Shown here one piece after another: positions 1 to 9,738 of a stretch of DNA of 64,000 nt; within the stretch, counting starts at the first letter, position 1, and every line of letters starts with the position of its first letter. The notes below the pieces were generated by a model. The model saw only the letters and a program-made list of their open reading frames with translations. It had not been told where the DNA came from and ran no database searches. Source of the stretch: Hippasteria phrygiana. Lineage: Eukaryota > Echinodermata > Asteroidea > Valvatida > Goniasteridae. The stretch is taken from the NCBI GenBank assembly GCA_037893225.1, contig JAZGUH010000373.1:1-64000 (forward strand). Reading direction: 5' to 3'. Made by a program: the position numbers and the translations under genes.

Positions 1-3000
1 CACAAGTGTTAACTCTAAGAAGCCGCCGATAATTGCAACATGTAGCGCCAGATCTAAGCTATCCATACATGTCAAAATTACTGAATTTGGTTAATATTTC
101 ATGCAATTATGAATGAGTAAAGCAAGTCCATACCCCAGGGAATTTGACATGCATGGAGCAATAAATAGACGGTAACATGTACACAGATGTTGGCCGGAAA
201 GAAATAAACATTGCGAGGTTTGAATTTTCTCCACAAGTTTTAACTCTAAGAAGCCGCCGATAATTGCAACATGTAGCGCCAGATCTAAGCTATCCATACA
301 TGTCAAAATTACTGAATTTGGTTGATATTTCATGCAATTATGAATGAGTAAAGCAAGTCCATACCCCAGGGAATTTGACATGCATGGAGCAATAAATAGA
401 CGGTAACATGTACACAGATGTTGGCCGGAAAGAAAATAAACATTGCGAGGTTTGAATTTTCTCCACAATTTTTAACTCTAGGAAGCCGCCGATGATTGCA
501 ACATGTAGCGCCAGATCTAAGCTATCCATACATGTCAAAATTACTGTATTTGGTTGATATTTCATGCAATTATGAATGAGTAGAGCAAGTCCATACCCCA
601 GGGAATTTGACAGGCATGGAGCAATAAATAGAAGGTAATATGCACACAGATGTTGGCCGGAAAGAAAATAAACATTGCGAGGTTTGAATTTTCTCCACAA
701 GTTTGAACTCTAGGAAGCCGCCGATGATTGCAACATGTAGCGCCAGATCTAAGCTATCCATACATGTCAAAATTACTGCATTTGGTTGATATTTCATGCA
801 ATTATGAATGAATAAAGCAAGTCTATACCCCAGGGAATTTGACATGCATGGAGAAATAAATAGACGGTAATATGTACACAGATGTTGGCCGGAAAGAAAA
901 TAAACATTGCGAGGTTTGAATTTTCTCCACAAGTGTTAACTCTAAGAAGCCGCCGATAATTGCAACATGTAGCGCCAGATCTAAGCTATCCATACATGTC
1001 AAAATTACTGAATTTGGTTGATATTTCATGCAATTATGAATGAGTAAAGCAAGTCCATACCCCAGGGAATTTGACATGCATGGAGCAATAAATAGACGGT
1101 AACATGTACACAGATGTTGGCCGGAAAGAAAATAAACATTGCGAGGTTTGAATTTTCTCCACAAGTGTTAACTCTAAGAAGCCGCCGATAATTGCAACAT
1201 GTAGCGCCAGATCTAAGCTATCCATACATGTCAAAATTACTGAATTTGGTTGATATTTCATGCAATTATGAATGAGTAAAGCAAGTCCATACCCCAGGGA
1301 ATTTGACATGCATGGAGCAATAAATAGACGGTAACATGTACACAGATGTTGGCCGGAAAGAAAATAAACATTGCGAGGTTTGAATATTCTCCACAAGTTT
1401 TAACTCTAGGAAGCCGCCGATGATTGCAACATGTAGCGCCAGATCTAAGCTATCCATACATGTCACAATTACTGTATTTGGTTTATATTTCATGCAATTA
1501 TGAATGAGTAAAGCAAGTCATACCCTAGGGAATTTGACAGGCATGGAGCAATAAATAGAAGGTAATATGCACACAGATGTTGGCCGGAAAGAAAATAAAC
1601 ATTGCGAGGTTTGAATTTTCTCCACAAGTTTTAACTCTAAGAAGCCGCCGATAATTGCAACATGTAGCGCCAGATCTAAGCTATCCATACATGTCACAAT
1701 TACTGAATTTGGTTGATATTTCATGCAATTATGAATGAGTAAAGCAAGTCCATACCCCAGGGAATTTGACATGCATGGAGCAATAAATAGAAGGTAATAT
1801 GCACACAGATGTTGGCCGGAAAGAAAATAAACATTGCGAGGTTTGAATTTTCTCCACAAGTGTTAACTCTAAGAAGCCGCCGATAATTGCAACATGTAGC
1901 GCCAGATCTAAGCTATCCATACATGTCAAAATTACTGTATTTGGTTGATATTTCATGCAATTATGAATGAGTAGAGCAAGTCCATACCCCAGGGAATTTG
2001 ACAGGCATGGAGCAATAAATAGAAGGTAATATGCACACAGATGTTGGCCGGAAAGAAAATAAACATTGCGAGGTTTGAATTTTCTCCACAAGTTTGAACT
2101 CTAGGAAGCCGCCGATGATTGCAACATGTAGCGCCAGATCTAAGCTATCCATACATGTCAAAATTACTGCATTTGGTTGATATTTCATGCAATTATGAAT
2201 GAATAAAGCAAGTCTATACCCCAGGGAATTTGACATGCATGGAGAAATAAATAGACGGTAATATGTACACAGATGTGGCCGGAAAGAAAATAAACATTGC
2301 GAGGTTTGAATTTTCTCCACAAGTGTTAACTCTAAGAAGCCGCCGATAATTGCAACATGTAGCGCCAGATCTAAGCTATCCATACATGTCAAAATTACTG
2401 AATTTGGTTGATATTTCATGCAATTATGAATGAGTAAAGCAAGTCCATACCCCAGGGAATTTGACATGCATGGAGCAATAAATAGACGGTAACATGTACA
2501 CAGATGTTGGCCGGAAAGAAAATAAACATTGCGAGGTTTGAATTTTCTCCACAAGTGTTAACTCTAAGAAGCCGCCGATAATTGCAACATGTAGCGCCAG
2601 ATCTAAGCTATCCATACATGTCAAAATTACTGAATTTGGTTGATATTTCATGCAATTATGAATGAGTAAAGCAAGTCCATACCCCAGGGAATTTGACATG
2701 CATGGAGCAATAAATAGACGGTAACATGTACACAGATGTTGGCCGGAAAGAAAATAAACATTGCGAGGTTTGAATATTCTCCACAAGTTTTAACTCTAGG
2801 AAGCCGCCGATGATTGCAACATGTAGCGCCAGATCTAAGCTATCCATACATGTCACAATTACTGTATTTGGTTTATATTTCATGCAATTATGAATGAGTA
2901 AAGCAAGTCATACCCTAGGGAATTTGACAGGCATGGAGCAATAAATAGAAGGTAATATGCACACAGATGTTGGCCGGAAAGAAAATAAACATTGCGAGGT

Positions 3001-3708
3001 TTGAATTTTCTCCACAAGTTTTAACTCTAAGAAGCCGCCGATAATTGCAACATGTAGCGCCAGATCTAAGCTATCCATACATGTCACAATTACTGAATTT
3101 GGTTGATATTTCATGCAATTATGAATGAGTAAAGCAAGTCCATACCCCAGGGAATTTGACATGCATGGAGCAATAAATAGAAGGTAATATGCACACAGAT
3201 GTTGGCCGGAAAGAAAATAAACATTGCGAGGTTTGAATTTTCTCCACAAGTGTTAACTCTAAGAAGCCGCCGATAATTGCAACATGTAGCGCCAGATCTA
3301 AGCTATCCATACATGTCAAAATTACTGAATTTGGTTGATATTTCATGCAATTATGAATGAGTAAAGCAAGTCCATACCCCAGGGAATTTGACATGCATGG
3401 AGCAATAAATAGACGGTAACATGTACACAGATGTTGGCCGGAAAGAAAATATACATTGCGAGGTTTGAATTTTCTCCACAAGTGTTAACTCTAAGAAGCC
3501 GCCGATAATTGCAACATGTAGCGCCAGATCTAAGCTATCCATACATGTCAAAATTACTGAATTTGGTTGATATTTCATGCAATTATGAATGAGTAAAGCA
3601 AGTCCATACCCCAGGGAATTTGACAGGCATGGAGCAATAAATAAGAGGTAATCTGCACACAGATGGTGGCCGGGAAGAAAATAAACATTGCGAGGTTTGA
3701 ATTTTCTC
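1..3708. repeat. Array segment: A-B-C-D, then two 6-monomer E-F-G-H units
   Basis: Order by type: A, B, C, D, E, F, G, H, I/C hybrid, D, E, F, G, H, I, J. The two six-unit parts are 928-2317 (1390 bp) and 2318-3708 (1391 bp). They match through E-F-G-H and then differ: the first continues with the I/C hybrid and D, the second with I and J. The hybrid at 1855-2086 has the left sites of I (g8, a18, a31) and the right sites of C (t84, g120, g150). Unit 1 has a one-base deletion near 202, and the D at 2087 another ('gatgtggcc'). Confidence 0.88.
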
Positions 3709-3940
3709 CACAAGTGTTAACTCTAAGAAGCCGCCGATAATTGCAACATGTAGCGCCAGATCTAAGCTATCCATACATGTCAAAATTACTGAATTTGGTT
3801 AATATTTCATGCAATTATGAATGAGTAAAGCAAGTCCATACCCCAGGGAATTTGACATGCATGGAGCAATAAATAGACGGTAACATGTACACAGATGTTG
3901 GCCGGAAAGAAAATAAACATTGCGAGGTTTGAATTTTCTC
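3709..3940. repeat. Monomer type A (exemplar)
   Basis: Type A equals the E consensus except for a at position 93, giving 'ggttaata' where other units have 'ggttgata'. Other A units start at 1 (one base short, 'gaaataaac' for 'gaaaataaac'), 6028, 8347, 9739 (t33 to a), 14377 (ends 'gaatattct', so it is A on the left and F-, K- or M-like on the right), 16232 (g at position 10), 39428 and 54971. Every A whose left neighbour is in the window follows a J unit. All but the one at 14377 precede a B unit. Confidence 0.9.
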
Positions 3941-4172
3941 CACAAGTTTTAACTCTAAGAAGCCGCCGATAATTGCAACATGTAGCGCCAGATCTAAGCT
4001 ATCCATACATGTCAAAATTACTGAATTTGGTTGATATTTCATGCAATTATGAATGAGTAAAGCAAGTCCATACCCCAGGGAATTTGACATGCATGGAGCA
4101 ATAAATAGACGGTAACATGTACACAGATGTTGGCCGGAAAGAAAATAAACATTGCGAGGTTTGAATTTTCTC
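3941..4172. repeat. Monomer type B (exemplar)
   Basis: Type B differs from the consensus only by t instead of g at position 8 ('aagttttaa' for 'aagtgttaa'). It keeps a18, a31, a84, the 'gacatgcatgg' motif and 'gacggtaac'. B units start at 232, 3941, 6260, 8579, 9971, 16464, 34093, 39660 and 55203. In eight of the nine cases B follows an A unit; the exception is 34093, which follows E. It is usually followed by a C unit with 'aatttttaa'. Confidence 0.85.
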
Positions 4173-4404
4173 CACAATTTTTAACTCTAGGAAGCCGCCG
4201 ATGATTGCAACATGTAGCGCCAGATCTAAGCTATCCATACATGTCAAAATTACTGTATTTGGTTGATATTTCATGCAATTATGAATGAGTAGAGCAAGTC
4301 CATACCCCAGGGAATTTGACAGGCATGGAGCAATAAATAGAAGGTAATATGCACACAGATGTTGGCCGGAAAGAAAATAAACATTGCGAGGTTTGAATTT
4401 TCTC
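4173..4404. repeat. Monomer type C (exemplar)
   Basis: Type C has t at 6 and 8 ('aatttttaa'), g18, g31, t84 ('ctgtattt'), g120 ('gagtagag'), g150 ('gacaggcatgg') and the linked trio a170, t176, c180 ('gaaggtaatatgcac'). A subtype with g at position 6 ('aagttttaa') is as common, for example at 17392, 19015, 24815 and 35253. C is among the most frequent types and occurs in most HOR variants, usually followed by D or L. Confidence 0.9.
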
Positions 4405-4636
4405 CACAAGTTTTAACTCTAGGAAGCCGCCGATGATTGCAACATGTAGCGCCAGATCTAAGCTATCCATACATGTCAAAATTACTGCATTTGGTTGATA
4501 TTTCATGCAATTATGAATGAATAAAGCAAGTCTATACCCCAGGGAATTTGACATGCATGGAGAAATAAATAGACGGTAATATGTACACAGATGTTGGCCG
4601 GAAAGAAAATAAACATTGCGAGGTTTGAATTTTCTC
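4405..4636. repeat. Monomer type D (exemplar)
   Basis: Type D has g18, g31, c84 ('ctgcattt'), a117 ('gaataaag'), t129 ('agtctata'), a159 ('ggagaaat') and t176. Position 10 is t here ('aagttttaa') but g in a second subtype ('aagtttgaa'), for example at 696, 6724 and 10435. D is nearly always followed by E. A further derivative, D*, adds a151 and a172 and is found at 48011, 50099, 52187 and, as the right part of a hybrid, at 61698. Confidence 0.9.
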
Positions 4637-4667
4637 CACAAGTGTTAACTCTAAGAAGCCGCCGATA

Positions 4668-4710
4668 ATTGCAACATGTAGCGCCAGATCTAAGCTATCC
4701 ATACATGTCA
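4668..4710. other. Nearly invariant 43-bp core of the monomer (exemplar)
   Basis: Monomer positions 32-74 contain none of the recurring variant sites, in contrast to the rest of the unit. They include 'aacatgta', 'tagcgcc' and the AGATCT palindrome. Only sporadic single changes were noticed in all copies: position 33 at 9771, 48 at 37852, 51 at 22777 (destroying AGATCT) and 65 at 28591 and 32534. Constraint by a DNA-binding protein is one explanation; chance or gene conversion is another. No known binding motif was recognised. Confidence 0.65.
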
Positions 4711-4793
4711 AAATTACTGAATTTGGTTGATATTTCATGCAATTATGAATGAGTAAAGCAAGTCCATACCCCAGGGAATTTGACATGCATGGA
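4698..4793 (-). other. 15-bp inverted repeat with 66-bp loop inside the monomer (exemplar)
   Basis: Positions 62-76 (tccatacatgtcaaa) and 143-157 (tttgacatgcatgga) are reverse complements at 14 of 15 bases. The one mismatch pairs a67 with c152. In a minus-strand transcript this becomes a U-G wobble, so the stem would be unbroken. The same arms occur in consensus-like units (A, B, E, F, H, I, K, L, M, N); C, G and J units carry g150 in the right arm, which adds a mismatch. Whether a hairpin or cruciform forms is not known. Confidence 0.6.
4710..4746. other. Helically phased A/T tracts (exemplar)
   Basis: Within positions 74-110, A/T-only runs lie at 74-80, 84-88, 94-99 and 105-110. Their centres are 9 to 11 bp apart, close to one helical turn, separated by short G/C-containing steps. 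Such phasing is associated with intrinsic DNA curvature and nucleosome positioning. The recurring variant sites 75, 84, 93 and 110 fall in or beside these runs, so types may differ slightly in curvature. The tract sits in the loop of the inverted repeat. Confidence 0.5.
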
Positions 4794-4795
4794 GC

Positions 4796-4845
4796 AATAA
4801 ATAGACGGTAACATGTACACAGATGTTGGCCGGAAAGAAAATAAA
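4796..4845 (+). promoter_or_regulatory. Paired AATAAA hexamers per monomer (exemplar, weak candidate)
   Basis: The plus strand has AATAAA at monomer positions 160-165 and again at 204-209, 44 bp apart. The first is present in nearly all units. The second is lost in units with t208 (types I, N) or g207 (types L, K'). AATAAA is the canonical polyadenylation hexamer, so plus-strand transcripts could meet many such signals, but in a 62% A+T repeat these may be fortuitous. No downstream element was identified. Confidence 0.25.
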
Positions 4846-4868
4846 CATTGCGAGGTTTGAATTTTCTC

Positions 4869-5100
4869 CACAAGTGTTAACTCTAAGAAGCCGCCGATAA
4901 TTGCAACATGTAGCGCCAGATCTAAGCTATCCATACATGTCAAAATTACTGAATTTGGTTGATATTTCATGCAATTATGAATGAGTAAAGCAAGTCCATA
5001 CCCCAGGGAATTTGACATGCATGGAGCAATAAATAGACGGTAACATGTACACAGATGTTGGCCGGAAAGAAAATAAACATTGCGAGGTTTGAATATTCTC
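4869..5100. repeat. Monomer type F (exemplar)
   Basis: Type F is the E consensus with a at position 227, so it ends 'gaatattct' instead of 'gaattttct'. It follows E and precedes G in the basic HOR: starts 1160, 2550, 4869, 7188, 18088, 28527, 32470, 44996 and 60771. The copies at 28527 and 32470 also share g at position 65, unique to that pair. Confidence 0.85.
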
Positions 5101-5331
5101 CACAAGTTTTAACTCTAGGAAGCCGCCGATGATTGCAACATGTAGCGCCAGATCTAAGCTATCCATACATGTCACAATTACTGTATTTGGTTTATATTTC
5201 ATGCAATTATGAATGAGTAAAGCAAGTCATACCCTAGGGAATTTGACAGGCATGGAGCAATAAATAGAAGGTAATATGCACACAGATGTTGGCCGGAAAG
5301 AAAATAAACATTGCGAGGTTTGAATTTTCTC
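5101..5331. repeat. Monomer type G, 231 bp (exemplar)
   Basis: Type G is the only regular type with an indel: one c is lost at 128/129 ('agtcatacc' for 'agtccatacc'). It also has t8, g18, g31, c75, t84, t93 ('ggtttata'), t136 ('ccctaggg'), g150, a170, t176 and c180. The 13 copies start at 1392, 2782, 5101, 7420, 11827, 13450, 15537, 18320, 28759, 32702, 38501, 45228 and 61003. The four in E* blocks (18320, 28759, 32702, 45228) have a75 rather than c75. G is always followed by H or an H-left hybrid. Confidence 0.92.
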
Positions 5332-5563
5332 CACAAGTTTTAACTCTAAGAAGCCGCCGATAATTGCAACATGTAGCGCCAGATCTAAGCTATCCATACA
5401 TGTCACAATTACTGAATTTGGTTGATATTTCATGCAATTATGAATGAGTAAAGCAAGTCCATACCCCAGGGAATTTGACATGCATGGAGCAATAAATAGA
5501 AGGTAATATGCACACAGATGTTGGCCGGAAAGAAAATAAACATTGCGAGGTTTGAATTTTCTC
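5332..5563. repeat. Monomer type H (exemplar)
   Basis: Type H has t8, c75 ('gtcacaatt') and the linked trio a170, t176, c180, but keeps a84, t150 and the full-length 'agtccatacc'. It regularly follows G. The copies at 12058 and 13681 share a private t at position 1 ('tctctacaag'). The copy at 18551 has t93. At 15768 the left part is H but the right end has the t208 of type I. Confidence 0.85.
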
Positions 5564-5795
5564 CACAAGTGTTAACTCTAAGAAGCCGCCGATAATTGCA
5601 ACATGTAGCGCCAGATCTAAGCTATCCATACATGTCAAAATTACTGAATTTGGTTGATATTTCATGCAATTATGAATGAGTAAAGCAAGTCCATACCCCA
5701 GGGAATTTGACATGCATGGAGCAATAAATAGACGGTAACATGTACACAGATGTTGGCCGGAAAGAAAATATACATTGCGAGGTTTGAATTTTCTC
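5564..5795. repeat. Monomer type I (exemplar)
   Basis: Type I is the E consensus with t at 208 ('gaaaatatac' for 'gaaaataaac'). In the basic HOR it lies between H and J. Because it differs from E at this one site, exchange between E and I is invisible except at position 208. The unit at 9275 stands in the E position after D but has t208, so it is an E/I fusion that shortens the HOR by four units. Some units in the I position elsewhere (18783, 29222, 33165) have a208. Confidence 0.8.
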
Positions 5796-6027
5796 CACAA
5801 GTGTTAACTCTAAGAAGCCGCCGATAATTGCAACATGTAGCGCCAGATCTAAGCTATCCATACATGTCAAAATTACTGAATTTGGTTGATATTTCATGCA
5901 ATTATGAATGAGTAAAGCAAGTCCATACCCCAGGGAATTTGACAGGCATGGAGCAATAAATAAGAGGTAATCTGCACACAGATGGTGGCCGGGAAGAAAA
6001 TAAACATTGCGAGGTTTGAATTTTCTC
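5796..6027. repeat. Monomer type J, the most diverged type (exemplar)
   Basis: Type J has g150 and a dense cluster of changes between 168 and 198: 'aga' at 168-170, t176, c177, c180, g190 and g198, so it reads 'taagaggtaatctgcac' and later 'gtggccgggaag'. It occurs at 3477, 5796, 8115, 9507, 14145, 16000, 39196 and 54739, and each copy is followed by A. Its changes at 150, 170, 176 and 180 are shared with C and G, so J is a further diverged member of that branch. Confidence 0.9.
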
Positions 6028-8346
6028 CACAAGTGTTAACTCTAAGAAGCCGCCGATAATTGCAACATGTAGCGCCAGATCTAAGCTATCCATACATGTC
6101 AAAATTACTGAATTTGGTTAATATTTCATGCAATTATGAATGAGTAAAGCAAGTCCATACCCCAGGGAATTTGACATGCATGGAGCAATAAATAGACGGT
6201 AACATGTACACAGATGTTGGCCGGAAAGAAAATAAACATTGCGAGGTTTGAATTTTCTCCACAAGTTTTAACTCTAAGAAGCCGCCGATAATTGCAACAT
6301 GTAGCGCCAGATCTAAGCTATCCATACATGTCAAAATTACTGAATTTGGTTGATATTTCATGCAATTATGAATGAGTAAAGCAAGTCCATACCCCAGGGA
6401 ATTTGACATGCATGGAGCAATAAATAGACGGTAACATGTACACAGATGTTGGCCGGAAAGAAAATAAACATTGCGAGGTTTGAATTTTCTCCACAATTTT
6501 TAACTCTAGGAAGCCGCCGATGATTGCAACATGTAGCGCCAGATCTAAGCTATCCATACATGTCAAAATTACTGTATTTGGTTGATATTTCATGCAATTA
6601 TGAATGAGTAGAGCAAGTCCATACCCCAGGGAATTTGACAGGCATGGAGCAATAAATAGAAGGTAATATGCACACAGATGTTGGCCGGAAAGAAAATAAA
6701 CATTGCGAGGTTTGAATTTTCTCCACAAGTTTGAACTCTAGGAAGCCGCCGATGATTGCAACATGTAGCGCCAGATCTAAGCTATCCATACATGTCAAAA
6801 TTACTGCATTTGGTTGATATTTCATGCAATTATGAATGAATAAAGCAAGTCTATACCCCAGGGAATTTGACATGCATGGAGAAATAAATAGACGGTAATA
6901 TGTACACAGATGTTGGCCGGAAAGAAAATAAACATTGCGAGGTTTGAATTTTCTCCACAAGTGTTAACTCTAAGAAGCCGCCGATAATTGCAACATGTAG
7001 CGCCAGATCTAAGCTATCCATACATGTCAAAATTACTGAATTTGGTTGATATTTCATGCAATTATGAATGAGTAAAGCAAGTCCATACCCCAGGGAATTT
7101 GACATGCATGGAGCAATAAATAGACGGTAACATGTACACAGATGTTGGCCGGAAAGAAAATAAACATTGCGAGGTTTGAATTTTCTCCACAAGTGTTAAC
7201 TCTAAGAAGCCGCCGATAATTGCAACATGTAGCGCCAGATCTAAGCTATCCATACATGTCAAAATTACTGAATTTGGTTGATATTTCATGCAATTATGAA
7301 TGAGTAAAGCAAGTCCATACCCCAGGGAATTTGACATGCATGGAGCAATAAATAGACGGTAACATGTACACAGATGTTGGCCGGAAAGAAAATAAACATT
7401 GCGAGGTTTGAATATTCTCCACAAGTTTTAACTCTAGGAAGCCGCCGATGATTGCAACATGTAGCGCCAGATCTAAGCTATCCATACATGTCACAATTAC
7501 TGTATTTGGTTTATATTTCATGCAATTATGAATGAGTAAAGCAAGTCATACCCTAGGGAATTTGACAGGCATGGAGCAATAAATAGAAGGTAATATGCAC
7601 ACAGATGTTGGCCGGAAAGAAAATAAACATTGCGAGGTTTGAATTTTCTCCACAAGTTTTAACTCTAAGAAGCCGCCGATAATTGCAACATGTAGCGCCA
7701 GATCTAAGCTATCCATACATGTCACAATTACTGAATTTGGTTGATATTTCATGCAATTATGAATGAGTAAAGCAAGTCCATACCCCAGGGAATTTGACAT
7801 GCATGGAGCAATAAATAGAAGGTAATATGCACACAGATGTTGGCCGGAAAGAAAATAAACATTGCGAGGTTTGAATTTTCTCCACAAGTGTTAACTCTAA
7901 GAAGCCGCCGATAATTGCAACATGTAGCGCCAGATCTAAGCTATCCATACATGTCAAAATTACTGAATTTGGTTGATATTTCATGCAATTATGAATGAGT
8001 AAAGCAAGTCCATACCCCAGGGAATTTGACATGCATGGAGCAATAAATAGACGGTAACATGTACACAGATGTTGGCCGGAAAGAAAATATACATTGCGAG
8101 GTTTGAATTTTCTCCACAAGTGTTAACTCTAAGAAGCCGCCGATAATTGCAACATGTAGCGCCAGATCTAAGCTATCCATACATGTCAAAATTACTGAAT
8201 TTGGTTGATATTTCATGCAATTATGAATGAGTAAAGCAAGTCCATACCCCAGGGAATTTGACAGGCATGGAGCAATAAATAAGAGGTAATCTGCACACAG
8301 ATGGTGGCCGGGAAGAAAATAAACATTGCGAGGTTTGAATTTTCTC

Positions 8347-9738
8347 CACAAGTGTTAACTCTAAGAAGCCGCCGATAATTGCAACATGTAGCGCCAGATC
8401 TAAGCTATCCATACATGTCAAAATTACTGAATTTGGTTAATATTTCATGCAATTATGAATGAGTAAAGCAAGTCCATACCCCAGGGAATTTGACATGCAT
8501 GGAGCAATAAATAGACGGTAACATGTACACAGATGTTGGCCGGAAAGAAAATAAACATTGCGAGGTTTGAATTTTCTCCACAAGTTTTAACTCTAAGAAG
8601 CCGCCGATAATTGCAACATGTAGCGCCAGATCTAAGCTATCCATACATGTCAAAATTACTGAATTTGGTTGATATTTCATGCAATTATGAATGAGTAAAG
8701 CAAGTCCATACCCCAGGGAATTTGACATGCATGGAGCAATAAATAGACGGTAACATGTACACAGATGTTGGCCGGAAAGAAAATAAACATTGCGAGGTTT
8801 GAATTTTCTCCACAATTTTTAACTCTAGGAAGCCGCCGATGATTGCAACATGTAGCGCCAGATCTAAGCTATCCATACATGTCAAAATTACTGTATTTGG
8901 TTGATATTTCATGCAATTATGAATGAGTAGAGCAAGTCCATACCCCAGGGAATTTGACAGGCATGGAGCAATAAATAGAAGGTAATATGCACACAGATGT
9001 TGGCCGGAAAGAAAATAAACATTGCGAGGTTTGAATTTTCTCCACAAGTTTTAACTCTAGGAAGCCGCCGATGATTGCAACATGTAGCGCCAGATCTAAG
9101 CTATCCATACATGTCAAAATTACTGCATTTGGTTGATATTTCATGCAATTATGAATGAATAAAGCAAGTCTATACCCCAGGGAATTTGACATGCATGGAG
9201 AAATAAATAGACGGTAATATGTACACAGATGTTGGCCGGAAAGAAAATAAACATTGCGAGGTTTGAATTTTCTCCACAAGTGTTAACTCTAAGAAGCCGC
9301 CGATAATTGCAACATGTAGCGCCAGATCTAAGCTATCCATACATGTCAAAATTACTGAATTTGGTTGATATTTCATGCAATTATGAATGAGTAAAGCAAG
9401 TCCATACCCCAGGGAATTTGACATGCATGGAGCAATAAATAGACGGTAACATGTACACAGATGTTGGCCGGAAAGAAAATATACATTGCGAGGTTTGAAT
9501 TTTCTCCACAAGTGTTAACTCTAAGAAGCCGCCGATAATTGCAACATGTAGCGCCAGATCTAAGCTATCCATACATGTCAAAATTACTGAATTTGGTTGA
9601 TATTTCATGCAATTATGAATGAGTAAAGCAAGTCCATACCCCAGGGAATTTGACAGGCATGGAGCAATAAATAAGAGGTAATCTGCACACAGATGGTGGC
9701 CGGGAAGAAAATAAACATTGCGAGGTTTGAATTTTCTC
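8347..9738. repeat. Shortened 6-monomer HOR A-B-C-D-(E/I)-J
   Basis: This unit of 1392 bp begins like the 10-mer but passes from D directly to a unit with t208 and then J. It is 927 bp shorter than the 2319-bp HOR, exactly E-to-I spacing (three 232-bp units plus one 231-bp G). A single unequal exchange between an E and an I would give this product. Confidence 0.88.

Larger units (their letters stand above)
4637..4868. repeat. Monomer type E (taken as the reference consensus)
   Basis: This unit carries the commonest base at most sites and is the reference for all position numbers used here: g8, a18, a31, a75, a84, g93, t110, g117, a120, c129, t150, c159, 'gacggtaac', a207, a208 and t227. Units at 928, 2318, 6956, 10667 and many others share this form. 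A marked variant E* has g at position 78 ('caaaagtac') and occurs only at 17856, 28295, 32238 and 44764. Confidence 0.9.
3709..8346. repeat. Basic 10-monomer HOR, A to J, two copies of 2319 bp
   Basis: Copies are 3709-6027 and 6028-8346. Both follow A-B-C-D-E-F-G-H-I-J with the 231-bp G unit in seventh place, giving 10 x 232 - 1 = 2319 bp. The only difference I found is in the D unit, where position 10 is t in the first copy and g in the second. All ten types are present once each, and shorter HORs elsewhere can mostly be built from these types, so this is the best candidate for the ancestral organisation. Confidence 0.92.

Noticed and set aside
1..231. Array boundary at the window start, because the window opens exactly at a unit start
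   Set aside because: The choice of unit start was mine, and the sequence shows no change there; the first unit is a normal A apart from one missing base.
5796..6027. CENP-B box in the 'gtggccgggaag' region of type J
   Set aside because: The CGGG is there, but the required TTCG twelve bases upstream is missing on either strand, and no unit contains TTCG or CGAA in the right place.
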